Assembly: GCA_013387265.2 (NCBI GenBank)
Contig: JABFTP020000021.1
Span: forward strand, 51,413,983-51,477,982
Source of the DNA: Cryptolaemus montrouzieri
Lineage: Eukaryota > Arthropoda > Insecta > Coleoptera > Coccinellidae
DNA: 64,000 nucleotides
Direction of reading: 5' to 3'
Below are positions 1 to 11,645 of this stretch, one piece after another. Position numbers and translations under genes: made by a program. Below the pieces are notes generated by a model. The model had not been told where the DNA came from and searched no databases. It worked only from the letters and a program-made list of their open reading frames with translations. Positions within the stretch are counted from its first letter, which is position 1, and each line of letters opens with the position of its first letter.

Positions 1-1920
1 CGAGGATAGTTCTTAGGGTTTTCATTTCGGCCGCGCGTAGCATACTTTTAGTTCTGTTTGTGTCTTCGCGTGCTTCTATGCCGTAAGTCATGATAGGTCT
101 GATGCAAGTCTTATAGATCTTCACCTTTCTATCTGTTCCCATGTGCTGGTTTGACCATGTTACATCTCTAAGACACCCTGACAGAGCTGCTGCTTTGTTA
201 TGAGACTTCTTACTTCCTTCGCCGGATCGTGGTAGCTGCAGATGTCCATGCCTAGATATTTAAAGACATTGACTTGCTCGATTTACTTGTCTTCCACAAC
301 CACTTTACACCTGACAGGTTCTCTGGAGAATGTCATGGTTTTGGTTTTTTATATTGAAATTACCATGTTGAGTTGTTGGCTGACTTGATAGAATTTAAAA
401 AGCTGTCTCTGAAGATCGTTCTCCGTTTCTGCTATAATAGCTGCGTCGTCAGCATAGCAGACCACAGATATTTCAGAGTGGCCCATTCTGTATCCCAAAT
501 CTAAGGATGTGACTTGTTGTATTATTTCATCCATCAAGAGGTTGAAAAGGAAAGGGCTCAGGCTGTCACCCTGTCTAATTCCGCCTGGTGTTTTTATGTT
601 AGGTGTAGTATGTTCGCCTGACTTGATCTTTGTCACATTTCCGGTGTTTAAGTTTTTAATTAGTTTGGTGATTTGGGACGGGGACTGTATTTTTATTAGA
701 ATTTGTAGGATGTCTATCAAGCGCACTTTGTCGAATGCCTTTGTTAAGTCTATAAAGCAGATGTAAGCAGGGTTGTTGAACTCTATTGATTTCTCCTTTA
801 GTTGTTTCATTATGAAAAGAGCGTCCGTTGTTGATCTATTTGTTCGAAATCCAAACTGTTCCTCTCTATTCTCGATACGTGATTCCAATTTGCCTTTCAG
901 GATGCCAGTGAGCAGTTTCATGGACGTACTTAGCAGGGTTATACCCCTGTAGTTTTCAGGTGATGTCTTTTGCCCCTTTTTGAAGATAGGAATAGTGATG
1001 CTGCTGCGCCATTCTTCAGGAATCTGTGATGTGTTTAAAATTTTATTGAAAAGAGTTAGCAGCTTCTCGATGAGTTTCTTTCCCCCATATTTTAGCAATT
1101 CGTTCGGGATGTTGTCTGTTCCCGCGGCTCTCCTGTTTTTTAGCTTTTGTATTCTTTTTCTCAGCTCTTCCTCTGTTATCAAAACATCATCTGGTGTTTC
1201 GTCTTCGTTCACCCATGTATCAGTTGTTTCTTCATCTTGGTACAGCTCTGTAAAATATTTTTCCCAGATGTCAGGTGATATGATTTTAGTTTCATTCATT
1301 CATTTACTGGCTTTTTCAGCATCTTCCATACCTTTCTTTGGGCTCCATAAAGGTCGTGTTCCATTTCACTGGTAAACTGTCACCAGTGTTCCCTTTTGAT
1401 GGCTCTGATGGCTGCATTAGCTTTGTTTCTATTTTCAACGTATCTCTTTCGATTGGTTTCTGTTGGTGAACTTAAATACAATAGATAGCTTTTACGTTTC
1501 ATATCTGCCAGTTCCTTTACTTCCTTACAGTACCATGACTTGATATTTTTGTTGGCGTTTATGTTGATTGTGCGTTCTCCCACCGACTCTGCTGCAGCTT
1601 CTGTTATGCAGGTTTTTATTTGTTGCCAGCCTTCTTCAACTTCATCTGATATGCAAATGTTATTCAGTTTGCTTGATTATCTGAGTTCGTAAAGCTGTCT
1701 TGTGCTTTCGGTAGACAAAGATTCTATATTGAATTTTCTTATGTAGATAGGCTTCTTTATAATTTTACGAGGTTGTTCCAAAAACATTTTGCATAATACA
1801 AGCTTGTGATCTGTTCCCAGATTGGCTGATGTTAGAGCCCTTACGTCTAATATTTGCGAGGATGTGATTCCTCTGTTGGTTATGACAAAGTCTATCATGG
1901 AGCGTTGTCCTCTTGTGTTG
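1..1920 (-). mobile_element. LINE with APE-type endonuclease and RT (RTE-like), runs off the window edge
   Basis: This is a non-LTR retrotransposon on the minus strand. Read from 1912 downward it has the end of an apurinic-like endonuclease domain (1677-1912, motif SMIDFVITNRG then GTDHKLV), a linker (1380-1583), the reverse transcriptase (349-1299) and a thumb/C-terminal part that continues to position 1 through frameshifts. Around 240-350 the minus strand reads fragments such as VFKYLGMDI and SYHDPAKEVRSL, typical of the region downstream of the RT active site in insect RTE-like elements. The 5' part of the endonuclease is cut where Penelope-like sequence begins near 1920. The element is inactive. 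Clade assignment is by motif style only. Confidence 0.85.
349..1299 (-). pseudogene. LINE reverse transcriptase domain
   Basis: This 316-codon open stretch encodes the fingers and palm of a non-LTR reverse transcriptase. Visible motifs in order are RAAGTDNIPNELLK, IPIFKKGQ, NYRGITLLST, QFGFRTNRSTTDALF, FIDLTKAFDKV (first catalytic Asp), GGIRQGDSLSPFLFNLLMDE and the active-site box CYADDAAII. In the element this enzyme would copy the RNA at a nicked genomic target. The frame stops at 349, but RT-like sequence resumes downstream in another frame, so the reading frame is broken. The first Met is just the first one in the open frame; in the intact protein the domain would be internal to a longer ORF2. 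Identification is firm, function is not expected. Confidence 0.9.
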
Positions 1921-1929
1921 GAAAAAGTT

Positions 1930-3055
1930 TATTATTATTATTTATATTTTTACTAATTTCGGTGATTTCCAAACACTCCAGGAGGTTCAATTTCTTCCTT
2001 TTACTACAAATATGTAGTTTTTTAGGTTTTTCAGAATTTATAACAGGATTTGTATTAAGGATATGTTTGAAAACGCAGGAATTTGTGTCTGTATGTGTGT
2101 ACTCTTCGATACGAGTCTGGAAGTCTCTACCGGTTTAGTCTACATAACATTCAATACATTCACTGCATTCGATATTTGTACACCCCAGATTGTTAAATTT
2201 ATTCAGGTCGGCTTTCGAATTGAATAATAATTTAATTTTCCTAGGTTAGGTGAGCTGGTGACGGCAGTGTTTATATTAAATTTGGAAAAATAATTCTTTA
2301 TTTTAGTGGATCAATGTCCCTTATGACTCAGAGCGATATATTTGGCTGTTTCTTTGTCTATTATGTTTTTTAATTTAGTTTTTCAATTAATTGTGTTGAA
2401 AAATGATTGTTTATGGCTATTTGTTCGATTGAATTAATTTCTGACTTGAAGTTATTCTCCAATATTGGTACTGTAAACGCTCTGTGGATCATGGAGTTGA
2501 AGGATGCAAGTTTATGATTTACGGGACTAAATGCATCAAAAGGGATTATGGCATGTGTGAATGTGTCTTTTCTGAATATTTTTGAAAACAGATTTCATTA
2601 TTGATTTTAGATATGGTTAAATCTAGAAAGTTAATAGAACCGTTCGATTCAATTTCGGAAGTGAATTCAATTTTTTTATGGATAGTGCTTAAGAAATTTA
2701 AAAATTGTTGTATTCTCTGACCCGTTCCTTGAAACCCAACTGGAATATCATCCACGTATCTAAACTAGAAGATTTTATGTTTTTTAGCCAGGTCCTTATT
2801 CAGAATTTTTTTGTTTTCTAAATGGTTCATAAAGATATCTGCTAAGAGAAAACTGAGTGGTGAACCCATTGGAAAAACAAAATTTTGACAATAAAATTTT
2901 GAATTATATCTGAAAAAATTTTGTTCCAGACAAGTTTCGAAGCGATTGTGAATTTCTGAGCAAACTAATGGATTTATGCGATTATTGTCAAGGAAATTTA
3001 ATATATGTATCCAAAATCTCCTGGAGTGTTTGGATACATATCTTAATGTCAAAAG
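1930..3055 (-). pseudogene. Penelope-like element RT plus GIY-YIG remnant (PLE-A)
   Basis: This is a 5'-truncated Penelope-like retroelement on the minus strand. From 3052 it reads RT motifs: HNRFETCLEQNFFRYNSKFY, FPMGSPLSFLLADIFMNHLE, then after a break the catalytic box YVDDIPVGFQG (near 2755-2775) and INFLDLTISK. Further down (about 2210-1960) the minus strand reads CTNIECSECIECYVD and GRDFQTRIEEY, the signature of the GIY-YIG endonuclease domain that PLEs carry C-terminal to the RT. At least three frame breaks or stops separate the parts. The RT N-terminal region present in the other PLE copies here is missing. It belongs to a different subfamily from the copies at 12885 and 24176, since the RT sequences differ clearly. 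Confidence 0.8.
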
Positions 3056-3060
3056 ACACT

Positions 3061-3968
3061 GATTTGAAGGGGATGATTTTGCCTATAACATATGGTTATT
3101 TCTGTACTAAGTCTAAATAATTGTGTTTGAAAAAAAATTTAGACATTTCTTCGTACTACTAGCTTAATGTGCGTACAATGTACGAACCCTGCCTGTTTGG
3201 AGTGCTCTGCAAAAACTTTGTATAACTTGCCTGAAGAAAAACGACCAGAAGTATTTGTTTTCTTCTAATGAGTTACTTTTTTCGAGTCATTTTTTTCCTG
3301 AATGCTGTGATTTTTTAAGTCTTTACTTTACACTGCGAGTTCCTACCTTTTTTCGCTTATATCTCTTTATTTGGTTTATGTAGGTGATACAAATATTTTG
3401 TGCATATATCATATTTTTGAATTAAAAACTTTTGTTCAACGTAAAGCCAACTTTTTGTTTTTTCCCCTTTTCAAATAATTCAATAATATGAAGAACCATT
3501 TTTCCTATCAAATATCTAACTTGAAGACCTTAACAGTACATTATATTATAAAACTCGATTGTACCACCCAATGAAGTTTGTTCAAAATAATCAGGAAATT
3601 GATTTAATATATTGGCGTCTGACAGACACTTTCCTGCCACTGGCGCGAAAAAGCATGTCCATACACCAGGGCTAAGTATAAATGACAGTTTAATATTTCA
3701 ATTTGCTCTTAGTTTTTAAAAAGGTATAAGACCCGAAACAGATGTCAAACATATTTTTTTTCTTTATATTTTATGGAATTTAAACCTAGTGTTTTTTCTT
3801 CATTTGTTTAATTATTTGGTGAACTTGTTCCATGAAGAGATCAGCGGTACTTCTATATCTATATTGTATTGTTGCTTTTTTATCGGCAAAATATTTAAGT
3901 TAAGAAACAGAATTCATGAATTGACTTTTTATAAGCATAATTGCAAAAATACTAAGACTCTTCTGTTC
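3061..3968. other. no recognisable feature
   Basis: AT-rich DNA between the PLE remnant and the first hAT remnant. It holds only short open frames without recognisable motifs. I see no terminal repeats or RNA genes. Confidence 0.5.
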
Positions 3969-5400
3969 CATACTCGATCTCAAAAAGGTTATCTCAATTT
4001 TTGTTTCAAGTTCGAGAAAGACCTAACCTTATTGCTTCAAATACTGGCAGCTTAGAAATAAGCGTTTTGCTACAGCAGAATTTGGAAACGTCGAAATTAA
4101 TTGAGTTCAGAAAATGTATTCGAGGACCGACTGAATTATTTTGGTCCAGTTTTCAAATATAAATTTTCACACGATTTTCCCAATTCTTCTTCAGTGCAGC
4201 TAAAATTTTAGAAATGATTTCAAAAACATCATTTAATTGCTCCAAGCCCTCTTACATCAAGAGATGATAAGATTGCATCTAATATGAAGAAGAATACGTT
4301 CATTTTATAATAAATTTTCAGGTCTATTATTAGTTCGCCATCACTTTCGTAATCAGTTTTATCGATTTTATTCGAAGAACAGATTGTGTAGATAGAAAAT
4401 TAGGCCCAATTTCTAAATGTCTTGCTAATTTTCTTGTGTCGACAAGAATTTCATCAAAACGCTCATCTTTTATGAAATCAATAAAAGAAAGTTACTATTT
4501 CGTGTATGTCTAAACAAGTTTTCAGATTTTTATTCTGATTTTGCATTAATTTACTCAGTGACTTAATTTCGAGATATATATTGTACCAAATTACTAGAGA
4601 GCTCAAAAATATATAGTTCTGAATGTTTGTTACTAGCAATTGAGGTCGGCATGAGGTACTAATATATTTTGAAGATTCGGATTACTCTGAAGAGACCATC
4701 ATAAACTTGACCATACTGTTATCTTAAGTTTTTTATAGCGTCCATTCTATTCGACCAGCGTGTATCAGATAATGGTTTTAAAATTATATCTGAAAAGCAG
4801 GTTTTTAAAACTGACCTGCGTTTTGTTGAGACATAAACAACTCATATATCTGTTGAACAATATCAAAGAATCCCGGCACCTCAAAAAATATTTCAGCAGC
4901 ATCATTAACAACTAAATTCATTGAGTTCGCTGAACAAGAAACAAAAAATATTCAAGTTTTATTTAGGATTTGTCCCAGTACAGCAGCAATGGATTTGTCA
5001 ATAGGCCGTATAGGTTGCAGCCTGGGGGTGGCAGATGCATTTTCGAGGGTTTTCAAACGCTTTCGGAAACCATCAAATTCTTGTGCGATTATAAATATAA
5101 CAATACTCAAACAAGTCACTTGTGGATAAGAAGTTTCTAGAAGTTGAATTTCATTCGGATAAATTGAATGCTATGGTTCCTATTGCAATTTGCGAGCAGT
5201 GATACTAAATACTATATCAAACATGTCTATTAATACGCTCGGCTAAACATGACATACGTTTCAAGAGCATGAAAATTACGGGGTGTCTGGGGCTTTAATA
5301 CAGCATAATCTTGATCGAAACCTTTTGAGGCCGATAGTTCAATTCTCCTTTTTTTCGTTACACAGATTTCATGTTCAAATACAGACAACAATGTGCGACG
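3969..5400 (-). pseudogene. hAT transposase remnant, ZMYM1/DUF4371 type, C-terminal half
   Basis: No long frame survives, but translating the minus strand in changing frames gives the conserved middle of ZMYM1-like hAT transposases. Near 4900-4960 it reads CSANSMNLVVNDAAE, followed by VPGFFDIVQQIYELF, and near 4690-4760 LSDTRWSNRMDAIKNL. These correspond to the 'H(S)LNLV...' and 'DTRWS' blocks of the family. Downstream (4600 to 3970) the similarity fades. It lies head to head with the plus-strand remnant that starts near 5440. Stops and frameshifts are frequent, so this is an old, dead copy. The assignment comes from motif recognition, not from a search. Confidence 0.65.
3972..4162. repeat. 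190-bp direct repeat, copy 1 of 2
   Basis: This segment, starting TCGATCTCAAAAAGG and ending GTCCAGTTTTCAAATA, recurs almost unchanged at 6994-7187 in the same orientation. Here it sits inside the minus-strand hAT remnant. Confidence 0.9.
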
Positions 5401-5439
5401 TAAGGTGCCGAGTATAGAATGAATGCCAAATTAAAAAAA

Positions 5440-8021
5440 GATGAACTATAACGTGCTCTTGACAAGACCAAGAAAATAGAAAGTTTTTTTAGAAGTAAAG
5501 GCAGCAACGAAACATTAAGTACCGCATAAGGGAATTCGGGGACTATTAATAAGGGAGATCTATGGGGACAAGGTACTGGTGCTTCGGTTGAGCTAATGAC
5601 TATGCATCAGCTCAAACAATCAGATAAATAAAACCTTGTAGCCCCTCTCATTCGGACAATGAAATACCTTCAACAAGTGGCATTATGAGAAATAAACAAT
5701 AAGACGAGAGATATTATTGTTACAAATGGTTTTGAACAAAACAAATCGTGTTATTCCACAAAAAGTGCAAGAATTTTTTCCGACCATCGACGTTATCTAC
5801 AAAAAACCTGTTCATCAGAGAAATTCACAATAACAAAGTGAAATGAAGGAGCTTGCTTATCAATTCGGAAATTAAAGCCCCAGTTCTGTGGATTCTATTT
5901 GGCCTTTGGATCTTCTGAGAACAGGACACAATTTCAACATCAAAGTTTTGAGCTTGGAAAATGCAGAAGTTCGAGTAGGTCAACAGGAAAACTCTCCAAA
6001 TCATCCAAGTCCTGTATCCTCGCCATTCCAGTTAAAGATTTAATTCACGGTTGTATTCAGTCTTCACTGATTGGCCAAATAAACGATGAAATTACTTACT
6101 GGATGTACATTTTTAAGAGGGTTGTTGCTGTAGTTAAAGGATTGGCTTGAAAAGGTTTCGCTTCAGAGGAAGCAATGAAATATTTGGTGAATACCACAGT
6201 GGAAATAACATGATGTTACTTAATTAATAGCTGAGTTTGATCTTTTTAGCGAAGCATATTAAAAGATAGGCAAACCAAGGATCTGGAGATACTAGCTACC
6301 TATCAGAAACTATCTGCGATGAATTCATTCCATTAATGGCTGAGAAAGAATTATAATGCATTGATGGTGAAATGAAGAAAACAAAGTACTTTTCTTTACT
6401 TGTGGACTCTAAACTGGATCAACTCACATTTCTGATTCGATATGTTTTAGATAATGGACATCCATGTGAGAGATTTCTTAATTTCTTACCTTTTGTAGGA
6501 CACACCGCTCGAGAAATGTTCGGTGCCATTACTTTAGTGTTAAAAAGTCAAATAAAATTAAAAAGGTTGTGATCAGTCGCATGATAATGCCTCGAACATA
6601 TCTGGAATTTACAACGGTTTACAAGCCAAAATTGAAGAACAGGCAACACTTGCTATGTTCGTCCCTTTTGCAGCTTGTTCATTAAATTTGGTGGGAATTT
6701 CGGCTGCCAAGTCTTGTACAGAAGCTTGCCACTTCTTCGTGTTGCTGGAAGAGGTATAATTTTCTTCCGTAAACTCCCCAGAATGTTGGAAAAATAGATT
6801 TATGAAATAGGAAAAGGCAAGACACGCAAGAGGATGAATCTCACAGGTTGTTCGGCAGGATCAGAGCCTGTCAAGTCTAAGGGATAGCTGGAATGAAGTA
6901 CTTAGAGTTTTGAAGATGATTAAAAATGACACAGCCGACAAACCACGATATAAAGCAAAGAGAATTCGTATTGAATTAGAAGAACCTTGAACTACTTTTA
7001 TCGATCTCAAAAAGGTTATCTCAATTTTTGTTTAAGTTCGAGAAAGACCTAACCTTATTGCTTCAAATACTGGCAGCTTAGAAATAAGCGTTTGACTACA
7101 GCAGAATTTGGAAACGTCGAAATTAATTGAGTTCACAAAATGTATTCGAGAACCGACTAAATTATTTTGGTCCAGTTTTCAAATACAAATGGTCGAAATT
7201 CTGTCATTTTAGAAAGGCTCAATAAAGTAAGTTGTCAAATTCAGACTCCATCTGTAGATGTAATAAAGGTATCTGATCTTTATGGATACCTTCTCAGGTT
7301 TGTGACAGCAGATCGAGAAAACTTTAATTATTTCGGAGAACGTGAAATTATTATGAGCTCAATTAAACAACATCAGGACGACTAAGAGGCAAGACTAAGA
7401 GAATAAAATTTACAGACAAAACATCAAATGAAGAGACTAAAACAATCTCTGGAGACTCTTTCAGAGTAAACACCTTTTTGGTCATCATTGATCGGCTAAG
7501 AGTTGAATTAGAGAAAAAACATGATGCGTAAGCTTCAAAGAATGCTTTTCAATTTTGATTAGAATGTGTTAATTTTCAGTAAAAGTTCCTTCTAACTAGA
7601 TTGTAGATAAATCGGAATCACTGTTAACCCAAACTTGGAAATAGATCTCCGTATTGTACTCTACATACTATAATTAATTATTTCATTTAACACTTCAATA
7701 CCACCTACCCCACCCACTCATATACTTACATAACATGGTTTGTTTCCTAATAAGGCCTAGGTAGTTAGTTACCACGAAAAAGGGGCAGCACTAAGTGAAG
7801 GGACCTATACTTAAGAAAAGTATAAATATTTGTCCCATTATCACATATTTGACCGCGCAAATCATACACAGTGCGTTCCAATGAAAACGAACCACAATGA
7901 ATAGCTCGGATGGTTTGATTATGAAACCTAACCTTCCCACAAGTATGGGGGTTTCTGTAAATCACAGCTCAGTATGAGTTGCAACATATACTATACAATC
8001 CACGGCTATCCCATTTAGTTA
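5440..8021 (+). pseudogene. hAT transposase remnant, ZMYM1/DUF4371 type (copy 1)
   Basis: A plus-strand, heavily mutated hAT-family transposase of the zinc-finger-MYM-1-like type. Recognisable blocks in order are RALDKTKKIESFFRSKGSN (about 5450, N-terminus), TYWMYIFKRVVAVVKGLA (about 6095), KTKYFSLLVDS followed by DQLTFLIRYVLDNGHPC (6372-6470), VGHTAREMFGAITLVLKS (about 6500), YNGLQAKIEEQATLAMFV (about 6610) and a VGISAAKSCTEACHFFVLLE segment (about 6690). The C-terminal part (6840-7700) matches, in reverse complement, the copy at 25860-27490, but the dimerisation motif kept there is deleted here near 7680. A foreign 190-bp repeat interrupts it at 6994-7187. The 3' flank continues to 8021, where a nested insertion begins. 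Inactive. Confidence 0.75.
6994..7187. repeat. 190-bp direct repeat, copy 2 of 2, inserted in hAT copy 1
   Basis: Nearly identical to 3972-4162. The sister hAT copy (minus strand near 27350) reads straight across this point, joining its equivalents of GAACTAC and ATGGTCGAAATTCTG without the segment. So the segment was inserted into copy 1. Confidence 0.85.
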
Positions 8022-9274
8022 TACAGGGTGCTTCAACGAAAACTAAACAGAGGCTATATTTACCAAGATATTCATTTCTGATCAAAACGCAAAAACAGGT
8101 CAATTTTTGTTTCAAGGGGGACATCTTTTGGGGTACAATACTTGCCTAAAATATCAACCCCCTAAGCGGGGGTTGCAATCCTTGACCATTTTGAATACGG
8201 AAGATGGGTCGAGTGATGACTCAAAAGAAAGGTGGTATCTTTGTCTACATTGCCTTAAACGAATTTCCATTTTTAATTGGAAACTGTAAAAGATACAGGG
8301 TGAGCAACTGAAAGATAGGAAAGACTATTTCCCTGAGACTATTCAAGTTTCAGTGAGGTAAAATGGAACACATCCATGCTGATCAATGGCAGTCATCATC
8401 AAGTACCATCCTCATCTGGAATTTCAACCCCTGGAGCAGGGGTGACAACCCTTGAAAATTTGGAAGAGGGTAGATGGGTCGAGTGATAACTCGGAAGAAA
8501 GGTATTATCTTTGTCTGCATTCCCGTGAAAACATTTTTATTTTTGATTGAAAACTGTAGAAGATACAGAGTGAGCCACTTAAAAATAGAGAAGACTATCA
8601 CCCCAAGACTATTGGAGTATCAAAGATGACAGCCTTTAATCTGGAATGAATCTGTTCCATTTTTTTGCACTAATACTTGAATAGCTCAGGGCGATAGATA
8701 GTCTCCTCTATTTTTCAGTAGCTCACTCTATATCTTCTACAGTTTTCAATCAAAAATGAAAATTCGTTCACGGGGATGCAGACAAAGATAATACCTTTCT
8801 CTCGAGGTATCACTCAATCCATCTACCTTCTTCCAAATTTTCAAGGGTGGTCCCCCTTGCTCTAGGGGTTGAAATTCGAGATGAGGATGGTACTTGATGA
8901 TGACTGCCATTGATCAGCATGGATCTGTTCCATTTAACCTCACTGAAACTTGAATAGTCTCAGGGAAATAGTCTTCCCTATCTTTCAGTTGCTCACCCTG
9001 TATCTTTTACAGTTTCCAATTAAAAATAGAAATTCGTCCAAGGCAATATAGACAAAGATACCACCTTTCTTTTGAGTCATCACTCGACCCATCTTCCCTA
9101 TTTAAAATGTTCAAGGATTGCAACCCCCGCTTAGGGGGTTGATATTTTAGGCAAGTTTTGTACCCCAAAACATGTCTCCCTTAAACCAAAAATTGATCTG
9201 TTTTTGCACTTGGATCAGAAATGAGTATCTTGGTAGATATAGCCTCTGTTTAATTTTGGTTGAAGCACCCTGTA
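8022..9274. mobile_element. 1.25 kb foldback (inverted-repeat) element
   Basis: Starts TACAGGGTGCTTCAACG and ends GTTGAAGCACCCTGTA. The two halves are long inverted copies of each other: for example GGGGGACATCTTTTGGGGTAC near 8118 mirrors the sequence near 9165-9185, and the 8405-8600 block mirrors 8690-8890. There is no credible ORF; the short open frames are shadows. It is flanked by TA on both sides, which fits a TA or TATA target. The layout suggests a non-autonomous foldback or MITE-like DNA transposon whose superfamily I cannot name. It sits at the left edge of the larger inverted-repeat element that starts at 9275. Confidence 0.8.
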
Positions 9275-9498
9275 TAGTCGAGGAAAGCATTAAACCTACC
9301 AATTTTTCCTAGCAAGATCAATCGCTATGAAACTTTTTGCATTCGTTTTGAAAAAGCATCAGAAAAGTTTGTGAACTTAATCGGGAGTGGTAATATGAAA
9401 ATTGCATTTCCTGCATAGAAAAAATGCATTTTCCAAAGTGCATATAATATGAAAAATTTGCAACTCGAAAAATATCAACAGAAATGAGTTCCAATTTG

Positions 9499-9875
9499 TT
9501 ACTCGGGGGTTTTCGAGTCGCTGAACACGAATATAATAACGGCCATGGTCATCGAGCTACCTGGTGCACAAGGTGCACCTCGTCTCCTAGAGTTTTGTAT
9601 TATTTTCATTCGAAATCAGTCGAAAGTCATTACTCGGGGATTTTTGAGGTCGCTGAACACGAATATGATAAAGGCAATGGTCCTCGAGCTAACTGGTGCC
9701 CAGGGTGCACCTCGTCCTCTGGAGTTTTGTGTTATTTTCATAAGAAATCAGTCGAAAGTCATTACTCGGGGGTTTTTGAGGTTGCTGAACACGAATATGA
9801 TAACGGCGATGATCCTCGAGCTACCTGCTGCCTACGGTGCACCTCGTCTCCTGGAGTTTTATGTTTATTTGATAT
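9499..9875. repeat. left subterminal tandem array, 3 x ~131 bp
   Basis: Units begin at about 9499, 9630 and 9762 with TTACTCGGG and contain GAACACGAATATRATAA, CTCGAGCTACCTGG-like and GTGCACCTCGTC segments. They are inverted relative to the right array at 11006-11645. The apparent 143-codon and 111-codon open frames here are a by-product of the repeat period. Confidence 0.9.
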
Positions 9876-9972
9876 TTTAGGTTTTAACGAAAGTGTGGTA
9901 TCAAATAATAGTTGAAATATGATTTCTTGAGTATAAATACAGATAAATTTTTCATTAATTAAAACAATATGG

Positions 9973-10960
9973 TTAACAAATAGTCGTATCATTCAGACTT
10001 GGTTCTTCTTCATCCTTTTCTGCATCAGATTGATTTTCTTCAAAGTTTTCCATATTCGTGCAATTGGACCCAGCCCAATTTTTGCATGCCAAATTGCAAA
10101 CTAAGCCATTATTCCTACATCCACATGAGGTGGCACAGTCTTTTTCGAAGCTGCAAAATAATAAGCTCAAGGACACTTGGTGCACTAGGAAGCTGTGTCA
10201 TCTTCTTTGGATGATAGGAGTTTTATTTGAGCTTCCATCCCCAGTCTGTAACATTCAAAATTCCTTCTCCGTACAACCAAGTCTGAACTAGTAAATAAAC
10301 TCTTTTCATATGTTATGTGAAAGCATCTACCGTTGGTAGAATGTTGGCAATCGATGCTTTTTTATTTTTTGTAACGGCCATAAGATACATTCTGTATCGA
10401 TACGTTTCAGCCAACTGAATACTTGATGGTCTAAATTCATTAGGTATATTTGGTTTTCTGAATGTGAGTGATGCCCCATACATTGCTCAAAATAATTGTG
10501 GGCCATGCTCAACAAGTTTTTCAACTGACAGACCTGCTTCCTTGAAATATTGTGCTTCCTGGGCAAGGTTGGGATTATTTTCAAATGTTTTAAAAAATTG
10601 ATTTTACCTTGAAAGAAGGTGGCAGAAACTGTATCGCAACCTGTGAACGAGTGCAAAAATAAAATATTCTCCAAAATAGATGGTATGTGACTTAAACTTT
10701 TATAAGAATATACTTCTTCGGCTTTGTTTGGTCGAGCCGGTTTCAGAAAGAATATTTTAAAAGTAGATGAAGGGAGAGCAGATACTAGTACTAGAACATC
10801 GGTATCTTCTGACACAACTACTACTATTTTGTTCCTATCTTCTGCTATTTCTATGGCAGTTGTAACAATAGTTCTATCTGCTGCACATTGTATGGATTTA
10901 CTGCTTACATCGGTCAATTAACGTCGTAACATTTTAATCAGATTATTTCTATTTTTAGTG
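9973..10960 (-). pseudogene. transposon-encoded PIN/XPG-like nuclease with Cys-rich (CXC-like) tail
   Basis: The main frame (10917-10327) reads QCAADRTIVTTAIEIAEDR, VVVVSEDTDVLVLVSALP and ILFLHSFTGCDTVSATFF. The acidic EDTD strand and the GCDT block are hallmarks of a PIN/XPG-like family that is repetitive in insect genomes. About 20 upstream codons (to ~10960) continue in the same style behind one stop. A second frame (10185-9973) gives DCATSCGCRNNGLVCNLACK then an acidic end, resembling a CXC/tesmin-type cysteine cluster that in this family follows the nuclease-like domain. Stops and a frameshift lie between the two parts. The gene lies centrally between inverted repeats, so it was probably the element's own protein. 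The N-terminal half of a usual family member is absent. Confidence 0.65.
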
Positions 10961-11005
10961 TTGAGTACCCCAAAACCCACGATAAATGATTTTATATTGA
11001 TTTCG

Positions 11006-11645
11006 AATAATAGTAACACAAAACTCCAGGAGACGACGTGCACCCTGGGCACCAGGTAGCTCGAAGACCATCGCCGATATCATATTCGTATTCAGTGACT
11101 TCTTAAACACCCGAGTAATGACTTTCGACTAATTTCTAATGAAAATAACACAAAACTCCAGGAGACGAGGTGCACCCTGGGCACCAGGTAGCTCGAGGAC
11201 CAACGCCGTTATCATATTCGTATTCAGCGACCTCGAAAACTCCCGAGTAATGACTTTCGACTAATTTCTAATGAAAATAACACAAAACTCCAGGAGACGA
11301 GGTGCACCCTGGGCACCAGGTAGCTCAAAGACCTTCGCCGTTATCATATTCGTATTCAGCGACCTCGAAAACTCTCGAGTAATGACTTTCGACTAATTTC
11401 TAATGAAAATAACACAAAACTCCAGGAGACGAGGTGCACCCTGGGCACCAGGTAGCTCAAAGACCTTCGCCGTTATCATATTCGTATTCAGCGACCTCGA
11501 AAACTCTCGAGTAATGACTTTTAACTAATTTCTAATGAAAATAACACAAAACTCCAAGAGTCGAGGTGCACCCTGGGCACCAGGTAGCTCGATGACCATC
11601 GCATCTATCATATTCGTGTTCAGCGACCTCGAAAACCCCGAGTAA
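11006..11645. repeat. right subterminal tandem array, 5 x ~131 bp
   Basis: Five units, each with AACACAAAACTCCAGGAGAC, GGTGCACCCTGGGCACCAGG and CGAGTAATGACTTT, in reverse orientation to the left array. Units 2 to 4 are nearly identical, suggesting recent expansion on this side only. Confidence 0.9.

Noticed and set aside
8022..9274. Polinton or larger transposon terminus
   Set aside because: Both inverted halves and both ends are present within 1.25 kb, and the element is bounded by TA, so it is a self-contained foldback.
9484..9915. 143-codon and 111-codon open frames with internal repeats
   Set aside because: They follow the ~131-bp tandem repeat of the transposon's left array; the right array has the same DNA inverted, with no matching protein.
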